Below, in pieces: positions 1 through 8,069 of a DNA stretch of 64,000 nt (within the stretch, counting starts at the first letter, position 1; each line of letters starts with the position of its first letter). The DNA lies in the NCBI GenBank assembly GCA_002339265.1, contig DDKG01000004.1, positions 8,532-72,531 on the forward strand, given 5' to 3'. Source of the DNA: Massilia sp. UBA2604 (GTDB lineage: Bacteria > Pseudomonadota > Gammaproteobacteria > Burkholderiales > Burkholderiaceae_D). The position numbers were made by a program, and so were the translations under genes. Below the pieces are notes generated by a model. That model made no database searches. It saw nothing but the letters and a program-made list of their open reading frames with translations, and was not told the origin of the DNA.

Positions 1-63
1 CGCCAGCGCGATCTCATCCGCGAAGGCTTCGGCCAGGTATTCGTTGTCCCACTGCTTGGTCAT
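1..63 (-). CDS. Leftward phage early gene, 5' end only (unknown function)
   Basis: Reading leftward from an ATG at 63, 21 codons (MTKQWDNEYLAEAFADEIALA) are open to the window edge. A Shine-Dalgarno-like GGAG lies about 7 bases upstream of the ATG. The repressor-type operators at 124-171 sit just upstream, which suggests this is an early gene of a leftward phage operon. An alternative 35-codon frame starting at 121 overlaps it and could be a leader gene. The product is not recognised, and the gene continues outside the window. Confidence 0.5.
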   Translation of the reverse strand, partial: MTKQWDNEYLAEAFADEIALA

Positions 64-123
64 GTAGCTCTCCAGTTTTCTGCGGCTCGGGAGGTGCTGA
101 GCTCGCTGTCGTTGGAGTCATTA

Positions 124-171
124 TTAGGCATCCCTAAAAACAAATCAACAAATTAATTGAGGTATGCCTAA
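124..171. promoter_or_regulatory. OL-like operator pair of the prophage repressor
   Basis: Two 14-bp inverted repeats are present: TTAGGCATCCCTAA (124-137) and TGAGGTATGCCTAA (158-171), with a further half-site TTAGG at 176-180. The same TTAGG-N4-CCTAA pattern occurs three times between cI and cro at 10,830-10,900. The inference is that this is a second operator of the same CI repressor, controlling the leftward gene that starts at 63. Confidence 0.6.
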
Positions 172-180
172 ATATTTAGG

Positions 181-554
181 TAAAATGTGTTCAACGGCCG
201 AGTCTGGCTGTTTGCACGCCTGGAGCAGGGAGGGGAAACCGCCGACGCCCAGGTCTAAGAGCCAAGGACGACCGGAAGGGCAACGCGTGGGTGGATCGTA
301 GAGCGCGCCGGGGGACAGGCAGGGATGCCTGGGAAGTCTGCGAACAAGCGAAAGTGTCCGAAGGCGAAAGCATGGGATGCAGTAGCCCTCCACGGGGGTC
401 GGTAGATGCCGGCCCTTCTAGGGAGGGTTACGCTCTGGAACCGAGGCTCTGCTGGGATAAAACGAAGCCAGGAACTTAGAAAGACCTACCTGAACAGCCA
501 AGAACAGAACTTGAACAGTACCTTTACAGGGTGCGTAGGAAAAAAGGCCCGAAA
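181..554. other. Stretch without a convincing gene
   Basis: Short open frames exist on both strands, but none has a convincing ribosome binding site or protein-like composition. It separates the leftward operator from the small gene at 555. No RNA gene or strong hairpin was recognised. Confidence 0.4.
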
Positions 555-923
555 ATGTCGCAAAAATTGACGCTGGCGCGCTACCTGGAGGGTAGGGGAT
601 CGGTGAAGTCGTTGACCCGCATCGAGGCGGAAGCATTCGGCGTCCCGTACCCCCTCATCTCGGGCTGGCCAGCACGTCACGGCACTCTCGAAATCACTGC
701 GGACATGCTCAACAATCTCCGTGCCCGGATATCCAACGCGAACCGGGCTACAGCGAACAGGGCAAAGAACGGATTGATCGGCCTCGGCGCTTTGTCCAGC
801 GTACCTTCGGCGTGCTGCCAAGCGAATAATCTACTACCGACTCCGCCTCAATCGCTCAATGGGTTCGTTCTGCGTAAGGCAAAACGCTATAGCACCCGAT
901 CGGAGAGACTGCCAAAGTGTTAA
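555..923 (+). CDS. Small phage hypothetical protein
   Basis: 122 residues from an ATG at 555; purine-rich sequence lies upstream. The frame also opens at a GTG at 531, but the part from 555 looks more protein-like. The first 60 residues (LTRIEAEAFGVPYPLISGW and ITADMLNNL) look like a conserved small phage protein. The Cys/Pro/Ser-rich C-terminal half looks less conserved and might reflect an old frameshift. No function can be assigned. It sits between the OL-like operators and the chemoreceptor gene. Confidence 0.5.
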   Translation: MSQKLTLARYLEGRGSVKSLTRIEAEAFGVPYPLISGWPARHGTLEITADMLNNLRARISNANRATANRAKNGLIGLGALSSVPSACCQANNLLPTPPQSLNGFVLRKAKRYSTRSERLPKC

Positions 924-1006
924 AAAACTAACACATAGTGATGGACGGAAAGACGGTAAACGTAGTCGAGAAGCTTAGTTGCTGCGTGGAAATTGGAGAG
1001 ATTCCC

Positions 1007-2713
1007 GTGGATAATACGTCACCTCTGCGGCTCGATCCGCGCACATCCCATATCCCCAGAATGAAAAACCTCAGTATTAAACGCTTGATCGCGATTGTTA
1101 TCGGCGCGCTCATCATTCTTACGCTATTTGTTGGCGTGCTCGGATACCGGTCCACACAACGCTCAGTCGAGCTCCTCGAGGGGCAGGCATTACGCTCATC
1201 GGTCCAGCAGTTGGGCATGTCGGGCCTGCAGTTGCGGATGGAAATGAACCGCAGCCATATTCTGCAGGCACTTCAACATAATCCTGAGAATAAGCATGCG
1301 GCATTGCATAACCATCCCTTGTCGTTCCACAGCGATTTCATCGCAAGCAATAGTCAAGCGCTGCTCAAGGAGCACAACGCAATGCAGGCAGGCCTGAGGC
1401 GCCCTGAAACTCGCGAGAAATTCCAGGCGTGGACGACTGCCAGCGACGAAATGGGGATTCACCTTATCAGTAACGCAATGCGGGCCATTGAGGCGGGCGA
1501 CTGGGACAAGGCCAACGAGGACCTCGGCAAGAAGATTAACCCGACCTATAACAGGTCAATGGCTGCCTATAAGGAGATCCAGTCCTTCATGAGTGAACGG
1601 AATGTCGCGCAAGGCGTGGCGCTCCATGAGGAGCTTTCGATTTTGAACGCCGTGATGATTTCCGCAGTAATTGCTGCAGTTTTACTGAGCTGCGGTGCGG
1701 CTATGTATCTGATCCGGGCCATCGGCACTCCACTATCCCAGGCCGTTGAAGTAGCGCGGCGCGTGGCCAGCGGAGATTTGTCCTCGCAACCTCAGGTGGA
1801 TTCTCGTAACGAATTTGGGCAACTACTTGGCGCCTTGGGCGACATGACGTCTAGCTTGGCTGGAATCGTCAAAGATGTACGGGCCGGCAGTGAGGTCATC
1901 TCGACGGCGTCAACCGAGATCGCCGCAGGAAATATGGACTTGTCATCGCGAACTGAGCAGCAGGCCAGCGCGATCGAAGAAACTGCGGCCTCGATCGAGG
2001 AACTGACGAGCACGGTTCGACAAAATGCTGACAACGCTCGCCAGGCCAGCGAACTTGCGGCCTCTGCGACCGAAATCGCAGTTCGCGGCGGGACGGTCGT
2101 AACCGAAGTGGTAAGTACCATGGGCGAGATCAACGAATCGGCCCGTAAGATCGTCGACATCATCAGCGTCATTGACGGAATCGCGTTCCAGACGAACATC
2201 TTGGCCCTGAATGCCGCGGTGGAAGCAGCGCGCGCGGGTGAACAGGGTCGTGGTTTCGCCGTGGTGGCGAGCGAGGTGCGCAACTTAGCGCATCGTTCGG
2301 CCAGTGCGGCGAAAGAGATCAAGGAACTGATCAGTGATTCCGTTGGCAAGGTGGACGTCGGCGCGCGACTTGTGGACCAGGCCGGCGCGACGATGGAAGA
2401 AATCGTCCAGGGTGTGCAACGTGTCGCCGGCATCATGGGCGAGATCAGCGTAGCGAGCGCGGAGCAAAGGTCTGGCATCGAGCAGATTCACCAGGCCATT
2501 AGCCAGATGGATCAGTCGACGCAGCAAAATGCCGCCCTGGTTGAAGAGGCGGCAAGCGCCGCCGTGTCGATGCAGGAGAGCGCAGCAAGCCTGGCTGACC
2601 GGGTGAGTGTGTTCAAGATCGGCGATACGCATAGTCCGAAAAGCACCGGCGCTGGGTCCACAATGGACGCCCGTGGTGCTGCCCAAGCATATCGGGTGAG
2701 ACTATCTGCCTGA
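1007..2713 (+). CDS. Methyl-accepting chemotaxis protein
   Basis: Inner-membrane chemoreceptor that would signal through CheW/CheA. From Met at 1061 the order is TM1 (about residues 5-27), a periplasmic sensor of about 165 residues, TM2 (about 195-217), a HAMP domain, then a long coiled-coil signalling domain with the hallmark hairpin tip ([20 protein letters not shown]) and a second methylation helix. No CheR-binding pentapeptide is seen at the C-terminus. A GTG at 1007 has GGAGAG six bases upstream and is preferred; ATG 1061 and ATG 938 are alternatives. It lies between the two operator regions, so it is probably prophage cargo, which is unusual. Confidence 0.93.
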   Translation: MDNTSPLRLDPRTSHIPRMKNLSIKRLIAIVIGALIILTLFVGVLGYRSTQRSVELLEGQALRSSVQQLGMSGLQLRMEMNRSHILQALQHNPENKHAALHNHPLSFHSDFIASNSQALLKEHNAMQAGLRRPETREKFQAWTTASDEMGIHLISNAMRAIEAGDWDKANEDLGKKINPTYNRSMAAYKEIQSFMSERNVAQGVALHEELSILNAVMISAVIAAVLLSCGAAMYLIRAIGTPLSQAVEVARRVASGDLSSQPQVDSRNEFGQLLGALGDMTSSLAGIVKDVRAGSEVISTASTEIAAGNMDLSSRTEQQASAIEETAASIEELTSTVRQNADNARQASELAASATEIAVRGGTVVTEVVSTMGEINESARKIVDIISVIDGIAFQTNILALNAAVEAARAGEQGRGFAVVASEVRNLAHRSASAAKEIKELISDSVGKVDVGARLVDQAGATMEEIVQGVQRVAGIMGEISVASAEQRSGIEQIHQAISQMDQSTQQNAALVEEAASAAVSMQESAASLADRVSVFKIGDTHSPKSTGAGSTMDARGAAQAYRVRLSA

Positions 2714-2987
2714 TCGGATCTTGAACCGACGACATCAAGCTCACCCCTGCCATGCTCGAGGACCTGACGCAGCGCATAGCCGTCGCACGACGGTCGACGG
2801 CGAGCAAGGCGCTGCGCGGCCTGGATGGCGCTGGTAGGCCAGGCTCAGCTCGTCAACAAGATGAGCGCAGCACCTCGCCAACATTACGACCTCGCCTTGA
2901 GCCGCAGCGCGCCGCGGCCTCGCCATCGTTCCCTGGTTTTCTGGTGCGCCCCCCCGAAGCGCGCGCGATCATCCAGGGTAGGGCGTG

Positions 2988-3055
2988 AAAAAAGCCCGCT
3001 CGGGGCGGGCTTCACGGTGAGCATTTGAGAGCGTTCCCGCCATAGCGGGAACGCT
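2988..3055 (-). terminator. Two hairpins in the 2714-3059 gap; intrinsic terminator for the KilA-N gene
   Basis: AGCGTTCCCGC-CATA-GCGGGAACGCT (3030-3055) is a perfect 11-bp stem directly after the KilA-N stop. A second 8-bp stem AAGCCCGC/GCGGGCTT (2992-3012) is preceded on the plus strand by an A-run, giving a U-run on the leftward transcript. The rest of 2714-2990 has only short frames of unconvincing composition, possibly a decayed gene. Confidence 0.7.
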
Positions 3056-3059
3056 AGAT

Positions 3060-3839
3060 TCAGCGAGGCCCGCTCAGGAGTTTTGGCAAGTGTTGAAGCG
3101 CTAGGGGATCGCGATCAGCAAAATAATCGGGTGCCCTTTCAGGCAGCCAGACATTGTTAAAATGAGCACGAAAGTCAGCGAGATACTCGTTGGGGTACAG
3201 CCGAGCCGGAACCACTCGTCCATCAGCGAATCGATGGGAATAGGTAGGGAATGTTTTTGGATCAACCCCCTTGTTTTTCCTCATCCAGTCCGAAAACATA
3301 CGGCCTTCCGAGATGTCTGGCATCAGATGCTCAGGAAGCGTGTATCCTGAATCTTCAAGAGGCGCAATCAGGCCGAAGGTGAGTTCGTTCAACATCGAAA
3401 AATGAGTTGACGGAATTGCTTGTCTGTTTGCAACATATCGCTGCAAATGAACAGGCATCGAAGACGGTTGCCTCGCGCCGCCCGACATCCAGTCGTAAAT
3501 CCACTTCGTCACCTGAACTGCAAATCGCGGCGATAGCCACTGCGCCAGGTGGATTGCGACTTGGGGATGCACCCATGTGCCCTGCACGCGACCGCCACGA
3601 ACGGATTGAACGAGCACGGTCGCCGCGATTGAGGTCTCACTGACCAGTTCGGCAATGAACTTTTGGGTTGGTGCCGAGTCCCAGTAGTGATTCCACTGTC
3701 TGTCTACTGCTTTGCACATTGCGGTGGCATTGATATAGCCGTCCAGCGCCCGCTGATCGATCATGACTCCACCGTCAACTTCATGCTGGATCAGCTCCAA
3801 GCTAAGTTGTTGATTTGAAGATTTATTTTGCGAATACAC
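3060..3839 (-). CDS. KilA-N domain phage protein
   Basis: 259 residues. Residues about 15-125 match the KilA-N DNA-binding fold: GYINATAMCKAV, the W-x-HY segment, then GTWVHPQVAIHLAQWLSP, a signature of this family. The C-terminal half (about 140-259) is a separate domain of unknown role with several aromatic residues. KilA-N proteins of temperate phages are often antirepressors or regulators; the exact role here is not known. It is transcribed leftward and ends at a strong terminator. A candidate small RNA is encoded divergently just upstream (3886-4027). Confidence 0.85.
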   Translation of the reverse strand: MYSQNKSSNQQLSLELIQHEVDGGVMIDQRALDGYINATAMCKAVDRQWNHYWDSAPTQKFIAELVSETSIAATVLVQSVRGGRVQGTWVHPQVAIHLAQWLSPRFAVQVTKWIYDWMSGGARQPSSMPVHLQRYVANRQAIPSTHFSMLNELTFGLIAPLEDSGYTLPEHLMPDISEGRMFSDWMRKNKGVDPKTFPTYSHRFADGRVVPARLYPNEYLADFRAHFNNVWLPERAPDYFADRDPLALQHLPKLLSGPR

Positions 3840-3885
3840 AATACTCTCCTTAGAGAGCTAAGAAAGCATAAGATTCAAGTTTAGC

Positions 3886-4027
3886 TTGCTTAAGAATCGT
3901 AAGAGTCTTATACTTCCTTAGCTGTTTTACCAAATGGTAAATAACGAGGTGTCCCGCGAAGAACAGCGTTATCTACCGACGAGTGAAAGCAATAGCCCTA
4001 TGCGTGAGCATCAGGGCTTTTTGTTTT
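3886..4027 (+). ncRNA. Candidate small RNA: sigma70-like promoter plus intrinsic terminator
   Basis: TTGCTT (3886-3891), 17 bases, then TATACT (3909-3914) form a near-consensus sigma70 promoter. About 75 bases downstream is a stem (AGCCCT-ATGC / GCAT-C-AGGGCT, 3994-4018) followed by TTTTTGTTTT. A transcript of about 105 nt would result. It contains TTTACC-AAAT-GGTAAA (about 3926-3941). A 44-codon frame from ATG 3934 would run through the terminator, so a non-coding RNA is preferred. Its position between an antirepressor-type gene and a SieB-like gene recalls the regulatory RNAs of P22, by analogy only. Confidence 0.45.
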
Positions 4028-4202
4028 CACTGGGTATACTACCAGCAATTTTTAATTTGTCGGACAAATAACTGCTGATTTTTTTGGGTTTCGCATATTT
4101 TGCTTGTTGAAGGCAGAATTTTCGGCAGTTGGATAGCGTTAATCGGTGTCGACCAGAGCCAATTTTCGAATCCTCCCTTTTCCTAGGGCCTATCGCACCT
4201 CA

Positions 4203-4427
4203 CTACGCCAGGTGATCCGCCGGCCGGTCCTGGTGGTGTTCACCGGATCCGGTGCGCGGCGCCAGTTCTTCGAACGACGGGTAGTCCCAAATGATTTTCC
4301 AGAGTTCCCACCTGGCTGGGTCGATCTCATCGTTCGCCTGCAGACGGTTCTTGACGAGGACGGTAACTCGGCTTTCCAGCAGTACGCATTCCACGCGCAA
4401 CGTCTGGACTCTATGAAGTCCGCTCAT
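4203..4427 (-). CDS. Small hypothetical protein coupled to the SieB-like gene
   Basis: 74 residues. The ATG overlaps the TGA of the gene before it (ATGA), the usual sign of translational coupling. The first 57 residues have ordinary protein composition (for example LLESRVTVLVKNRLQAND and WELWKIIWDYPSFEEL); the tail is polar. No domain recognised. It is the second gene of a two-gene leftward unit with the SieB-like membrane protein, so a related role is possible but unproven. Confidence 0.5.
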   Translation of the reverse strand: MSGLHRVQTLRVECVLLESRVTVLVKNRLQANDEIDPARWELWKIIWDYPSFEELAPRTGSGEHHQDRPADHLA

Positions 4428-4966
4428 CGCTCGACAATGGGCCAGGCGCCGCTCTTGCTGTCGCCATTGAATAGGTCTTCGAAGTCAATTCGGCCCCAAC
4501 GTGGTGTGAGATACCAGTCGTCGTGGAAAGATGTATAGCCCGCGTTAAGATCAGGGAATATCCTCTTGCCCGCCAAGTCGTAATGTGCGAGTGATCCACT
4601 ACCATTAGAGCCAATACTTTGATAGTAAATCTGCTCACCCATGCTGGTAGGGACAGCTATCCTGCGATATCGCATGCGAGATTGCTTAATGCCAGACCTT
4701 CGGTCAACAATCGGAAAGAAGGCCTTCTTCAAGGGGCAAAAGACATAGCGCCATAGAGTTGCTTTCGATGGCAAGAGCGTTCCCGCAACCATTATTGCAG
4801 AAAATAATAGACCAATTTGCAGCTCAAGCAGGTGATTCTTTCGAATTTCCGAAAAGTTCATTCCGAGCATGTGTTCCTGCGGGACGTACAAGATGCATGC
4901 GGTGAATAGCATTGTCGGCCAAGCGAACTTAACGACTATTTCGATTGCTTTAATCACATCGTTCAT
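4424..4966 (-). CDS. Two-TM membrane protein, superinfection-exclusion (SieB)-like
   Basis: 180 residues. Two N-terminal hydrophobic segments (about residues 10-28 and 48-66) are followed by a cytoplasmic domain rich in Arg, Lys and aromatics. This layout, and the position in the immunity region beside the repressor, resemble SieB-type exclusion proteins of lambdoid phages, which abort infection by other phages. Sequence similarity is only suspected. Base composition is more AT-rich than in the late genes. An alternative is an unrelated lysogenic-conversion membrane protein. Confidence 0.55.
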   Translation of the reverse strand: MNDVIKAIEIVVKFAWPTMLFTACILYVPQEHMLGMNFSEIRKNHLLELQIGLLFSAIMVAGTLLPSKATLWRYVFCPLKKAFFPIVDRRSGIKQSRMRYRRIAVPTSMGEQIYYQSIGSNGSGSLAHYDLAGKRIFPDLNAGYTSFHDDWYLTPRWGRIDFEDLFNGDSKSGAWPIVER

Positions 4967-5013
4967 CGTGAGGCTCTCTAAATATCCCTACGGGACAATT
5001 GGCTTTAAGAGGA

Positions 5014-5544
5014 TTAATCGACAGTGGCTGGCACTACGTTGATATCCCTGCCGTTGACCGTGAGGTGCCGTATCTCGCTAGTAGTAACGAATCCGACGCA
5101 GCTTGCCGACATTGGTAACGAGGCTCCAAACCCATTCTCGAAGTGGAACGAGCCAGTTGGCCAGGCGAAGTAGAACTCGTCACCCTTGCCCCAGTTCTTC
5201 GCGTAAGGCGGCGTTTCGGCGCCGCCAAATTCAGCCAGGCCGGCGATGCGCTGCTGGCAGGCGAGCAGCGCCGATGCGACTGCGCGATCGTGGAGCTGGC
5301 TTGCGCTCGGCACCGCCGTGCGATAGACAGCCACGCCGACCAGAAGGACAATCGCCGCCAGCACTCCGAACCCGAGCCACTCGCGCGGGCCGAGTAGCGA
5401 CGCCTTGGGGCGAGCGGCCGCGCTGAGCTGGCCCTGGTGCTCGCGCAAGAAGGGCGGGTCCATGAAGGTCTGGCACCGCGGGCAGTTGATCAGCCCTGGG
5501 ACGGTGATGTGGGCCTTGCAGCCGGGGCACTGGATGGAAGCCAT
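5014..5544 (-). CDS. Zinc-ribbon, single-TM protein (paralog of 5914-6438)
   Basis: 176 residues from ATG 5544. An N-terminal zinc ribbon (CPGC-x11-CPRC, residues about 6-24) is followed by a linker, one membrane segment (about 57-75) and an exported domain with two cysteines. The exported domain shares a pattern with the gene at 5914-6438: a CQxRIAxL helix, then PPxAKNxG, EFYFxWPxG and LxxNGxDI. Not recognised as a named family. It is the last of three leftward genes with a lipoprotein in the middle. The unit may act in the inner membrane and periplasm of the lysogen. Confidence 0.7.
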   Translation of the reverse strand: MASIQCPGCKAHITVPGLINCPRCQTFMDPPFLREHQGQLSAAARPKASLLGPREWLGFGVLAAIVLLVGVAVYRTAVPSASQLHDRAVASALLACQQRIAGLAEFGGAETPPYAKNWGKGDEFYFAWPTGSFHFENGFGASLPMSASCVGFVTTSEIRHLTVNGRDINVVPATVD

Positions 5545-5560
5545 TGGCGCGCCTCCGCGC

Positions 5561-5851
5561 TCACACGCACTTGAACGTGAGTTCAGCCTTCGGGTAGTTA
5601 CCGAAGACGAAAGGCGGCTGCGCCTCCTTCTCACTGGTGACGGTCGCGGTCTTGCCCTTGCTGGTGCAGAACGCTCCTGCCTCGGTCATCGCTTCTGCCT
5701 TCAAAGTTCCGGATCCGGAGAAGCCGGTTGCTGCTTGGCGAGACACGAAGAAGGTGTCGGGCCCCATCGCCACGACACCGGAATTGCTGGCGCAGCCGGC
5801 CAGGACGGCCGCCGCGCAGATGAACAGGATCTTACTCAAGACATACCCCAA
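5561..5851 (-). CDS. Small lipoprotein
   Basis: 96 residues with a type II signal peptide: a short charged start, hydrophobic core and lipobox LAGC (Cys about residue 20). The mature part is about 76 residues with two further cysteines and the segment GFSGSGTLKAEAMTEAGAFC. It sits between two zinc-ribbon paralogs, all three reading leftward with short gaps, so they are probably co-transcribed. It resembles small uncharacterised lipoproteins of Burkholderiales; function unknown. Confidence 0.7.
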   Translation of the reverse strand: MGYVLSKILFICAAAVLAGCASNSGVVAMGPDTFFVSRQAATGFSGSGTLKAEAMTEAGAFCTSKGKTATVTSEKEAQPPFVFGNYPKAELTFKCV

Positions 5852-5913
5852 CTCGGCATCTAAGCGTGCCGTTTCGCTCGCGCGAGTATAGCTGCTGCTG
5901 AGTTACAAAAATC

Positions 5914-6438
5914 TCACCAATCCTCACGACGTGGTGCTGTAGTCACGTCCTGGCCGTTCAACGATAGTTCAGTGATAAGGCCAGAGGTGACATCGCCTCT
6001 GCAGGTCGCCGACGCCGCGTTGAGTACCCCCTCGCTGTCGGCGTAAAAGAACACGCCCTTCGGCCAGACGAAGTAGAACTCGGGCAGGGTGCCGTAATTC
6101 TTTGCTGGCGGCGGGGCGGGGACCTCGCCACCGATGGATAGCGCTGCAATGCGCGCCTGGCAGGTGGACAGAGCCCGGGCAACCTGTTCGTCTGCGCTGA
6201 CGCCTGGAACGGGTTCCATCCGCCGATCGCCGATGAGCACCAGGCATGCTGCCGCGGCGACGAGCGCTGCGGCGCCGATCCATCCCCTCCAGCCCGGCCA
6301 AGCGCGGTACGCCTCATCTGCATCGAATGGTTGCGCCAGGTAGACGGCGGCAAGCGGCTGGCCGCACCAGGGGCAATTTACATACCGTTTGCGTCTCTGC
6401 AGAGTCGAGCCACAGGCTGGGCATCTGATATTGGGCAT
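5914..6438 (-). CDS. Zinc-ribbon, single-TM protein (paralog of 5014-5544)
   Basis: 174 residues from ATG 6438, preceded by GAGGTGATCGCC; the GTG at 6447 lies inside that ribosome binding site. CPAC-x12-CPWC (residues about 6-25) forms a zinc ribbon, followed by one membrane segment (about 55-75) and an exported domain. Shared patterns with the gene at 5014-5544 (CQARIAAL, PPPAKNYG, PEFYFVWPKG, LSLNGQDV) show the two arose by duplication. First gene of the three-gene leftward unit. Function unknown. Confidence 0.7.
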   Translation of the reverse strand: MPNIRCPACGSTLQRRKRYVNCPWCGQPLAAVYLAQPFDADEAYRAWPGWRGWIGAAALVAAAACLVLIGDRRMEPVPGVSADEQVARALSTCQARIAALSIGGEVPAPPPAKNYGTLPEFYFVWPKGVFFYADSEGVLNAASATCRGDVTSGLITELSLNGQDVTTAPRREDW

Positions 6439-6569
6439 GGCGATCACCTCGTAAAACGCTCATGAACCGTTCAGAATCCAATGATAAGGACTTCCAGTAA
6501 GCCAAATTCTCCCTAAAAATCACTATACGACTTCTGGTACAGCCAACGCTTGCGGCGAAATTACCGGGT

Positions 6570-8069
6570 TTAGCCTAATCCGAACATCGCCGCAATCGAG
6601 ATGTGCGCATAGCGGGAGTACTTGTTAAGCGTGCGAACTGATGGCCAGATGTAGAGATGGTCAGGGAAGTCGGCGACCGGGATCAGATAAGTGGCTTCGA
6701 TCCGTTCATTAGAGCGATCCGCTCGCACCCAGATGATGAAGTCCACTGGCGGCGTGTGCGCGAGCGCAACTTTCCAGCACGCATGGCTCCGCTCGTACCG
6801 ACACCGTGTGCAAAGTAGGCGGGCAGTTACCCCGTTGAACCGATATGTGCGTGGGCTGAGCTTTTCGACCTGGGCGTTCGCCGCGGCCGCGCATCGCTCG
6901 AGCTCGATCGTCATGTCACGGGTGATGCACCGCATCCGATACCGGATGATGGCGCTTTGGGTGAGGGATGGCCAGCTCACCCCAGCGAGACCCATGGCGG
7001 ACGTGATGCCATTAAAGCGCGCGGCATACGATTTCACGGCTGGACCGCCGCTGGCATTGATCAAGTCCGGAGTGACCTTGCCGTGCTCGACAAATATCTG
7101 GCGGAGTGCATCGAGCATTTCATCATCTGACCATTGCCGGCGCCGGTGCTTTCGTTCGTCGCGTGCCGCCTCGAGCCTATCGCGTGGCACAATCGCGTCA
7201 AATGCGTCATCTACCTTGACCCAAGTCGCCAAGGCGTTGGCGCGGCGAGAGCTTTTCAGGCGCTGCGTGCTTCTGTTGAATACCAAGGTGCCCGCGTACT
7301 TGTCGTTCGTGAGAACCTGCTTGACGTGGTACGGCGACCAGGTCCGGCCGAACTCATTCGCGATTCCCTCATTGTTGAGGCGACGTGCGATGCCTGTGTC
7401 GGTCATGCGCTCACCCAGGTACATGTCGTAAATGCGGTGGATGACGGCCACCTCGTCGTCTGGGCCTAGCGTGTAAGTTACGCGGTCAGTCGGCATAGAC
7501 TTGCGCTCGCCGGCGCCGAGCAGGCCCTTCGGCTGTCCGGTCGCAGAGATCACGATGCGGCGCAGTCCATAGCCAGCCAGGCCGCCTTGCTTGAACCCGG
7601 CTTCAGTGAGGCGGCACTGCGCTCGAAACACTTTCGCTGACAGCTCGCGACTATACTCGGCGGCCATGGCCCGCTTGAGGCCCTTGAGCACGGCCGCGAG
7701 AGGTGATCCGTCGTTCGTGAAAGGCTCCGCGCAGTACGCGACGGCGATGCCAGCCCGGCGGCAGGCATATTCGTAGTAGGCGCTCTCGTCGACGTCCTGG
7801 AACCGGCCCCAGCGGCTCACGTCATAGACCAAGACAACATTGAAGTCGGCACGGCCGGCTTGAATATCGGTTAGCAGTTCCAGCAGACCAGCGCGCCCAT
7901 TCAAGGTAAGACCGCTGCGCCCCTGATCGCGGTATACCTTCACGATTGCGAAGCCGTGCGCCCCAGCGTATTCCTGCAGCGCGGCCTCTTGATGCTTGGT
8001 CGAGTAATTCTGGTGCTCGGTCGATGCCCGTAGATACAGCGCGGCTCGGTCGGCGTATGCCTTCAGCAC
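6570..8069 (-). CDS. Large serine recombinase, second of tandem pair
   Basis: 499 residues. The N-terminal resolvase domain (about 1-150) has the YLRAST motif with catalytic Ser16 and the VYDVSRWGRFQD segment. A recombinase domain follows (about 165-290: YGLRR, TDTGIARRLNNEG, YHVKQVLTNDKYAG), then a less familiar C-terminal part ending AAMFGLG. The upstream recombinase ends AMFGLD before a short tail. The ATG lies inside the end of that gene (7-bp overlap), so the two are translationally coupled. It probably catalyses site-specific DNA exchange, possibly with its partner. The prophage has a separate tyrosine integrase, so this may be a second mobile element. Confidence 0.9.
   Translation of the reverse strand: MLKAYADRAALYLRASTEHQNYSTKHQEAALQEYAGAHGFAIVKVYRDQGRSGLTLNGRAGLLELLTDIQAGRADFNVVLVYDVSRWGRFQDVDESAYYEYACRRAGIAVAYCAEPFTNDGSPLAAVLKGLKRAMAAEYSRELSAKVFRAQCRLTEAGFKQGGLAGYGLRRIVISATGQPKGLLGAGERKSMPTDRVTYTLGPDDEVAVIHRIYDMYLGERMTDTGIARRLNNEGIANEFGRTWSPYHVKQVLTNDKYAGTLVFNRSTQRLKSSRRANALATWVKVDDAFDAIVPRDRLEAARDERKHRRRQWSDDEMLDALRQIFVEHGKVTPDLINASGGPAVKSYAARFNGITSAMGLAGVSWPSLTQSAIIRYRMRCITRDMTIELERCAAAANAQVEKLSPRTYRFNGVTARLLCTRCRYERSHACWKVALAHTPPVDFIIWVRADRSNERIEATYLIPVADFPDHLYIWPSVRTLNKYSRYAHISIAAMFGLG

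Noticed and set aside
2752-2988. 78-codon frame after the chemoreceptor
   Set aside because: Pro/Arg/Ala-rich with no RBS; ends within the terminator region; at most decayed remains.
4146-4538. 130-codon rightward open frame
   Set aside because: Antisense to the SieB-like gene and its coupled partner; no RBS and unlikely composition.
6691-7431. 246-codon rightward open frame
   Set aside because: Antisense to a serine recombinase with intact motifs.
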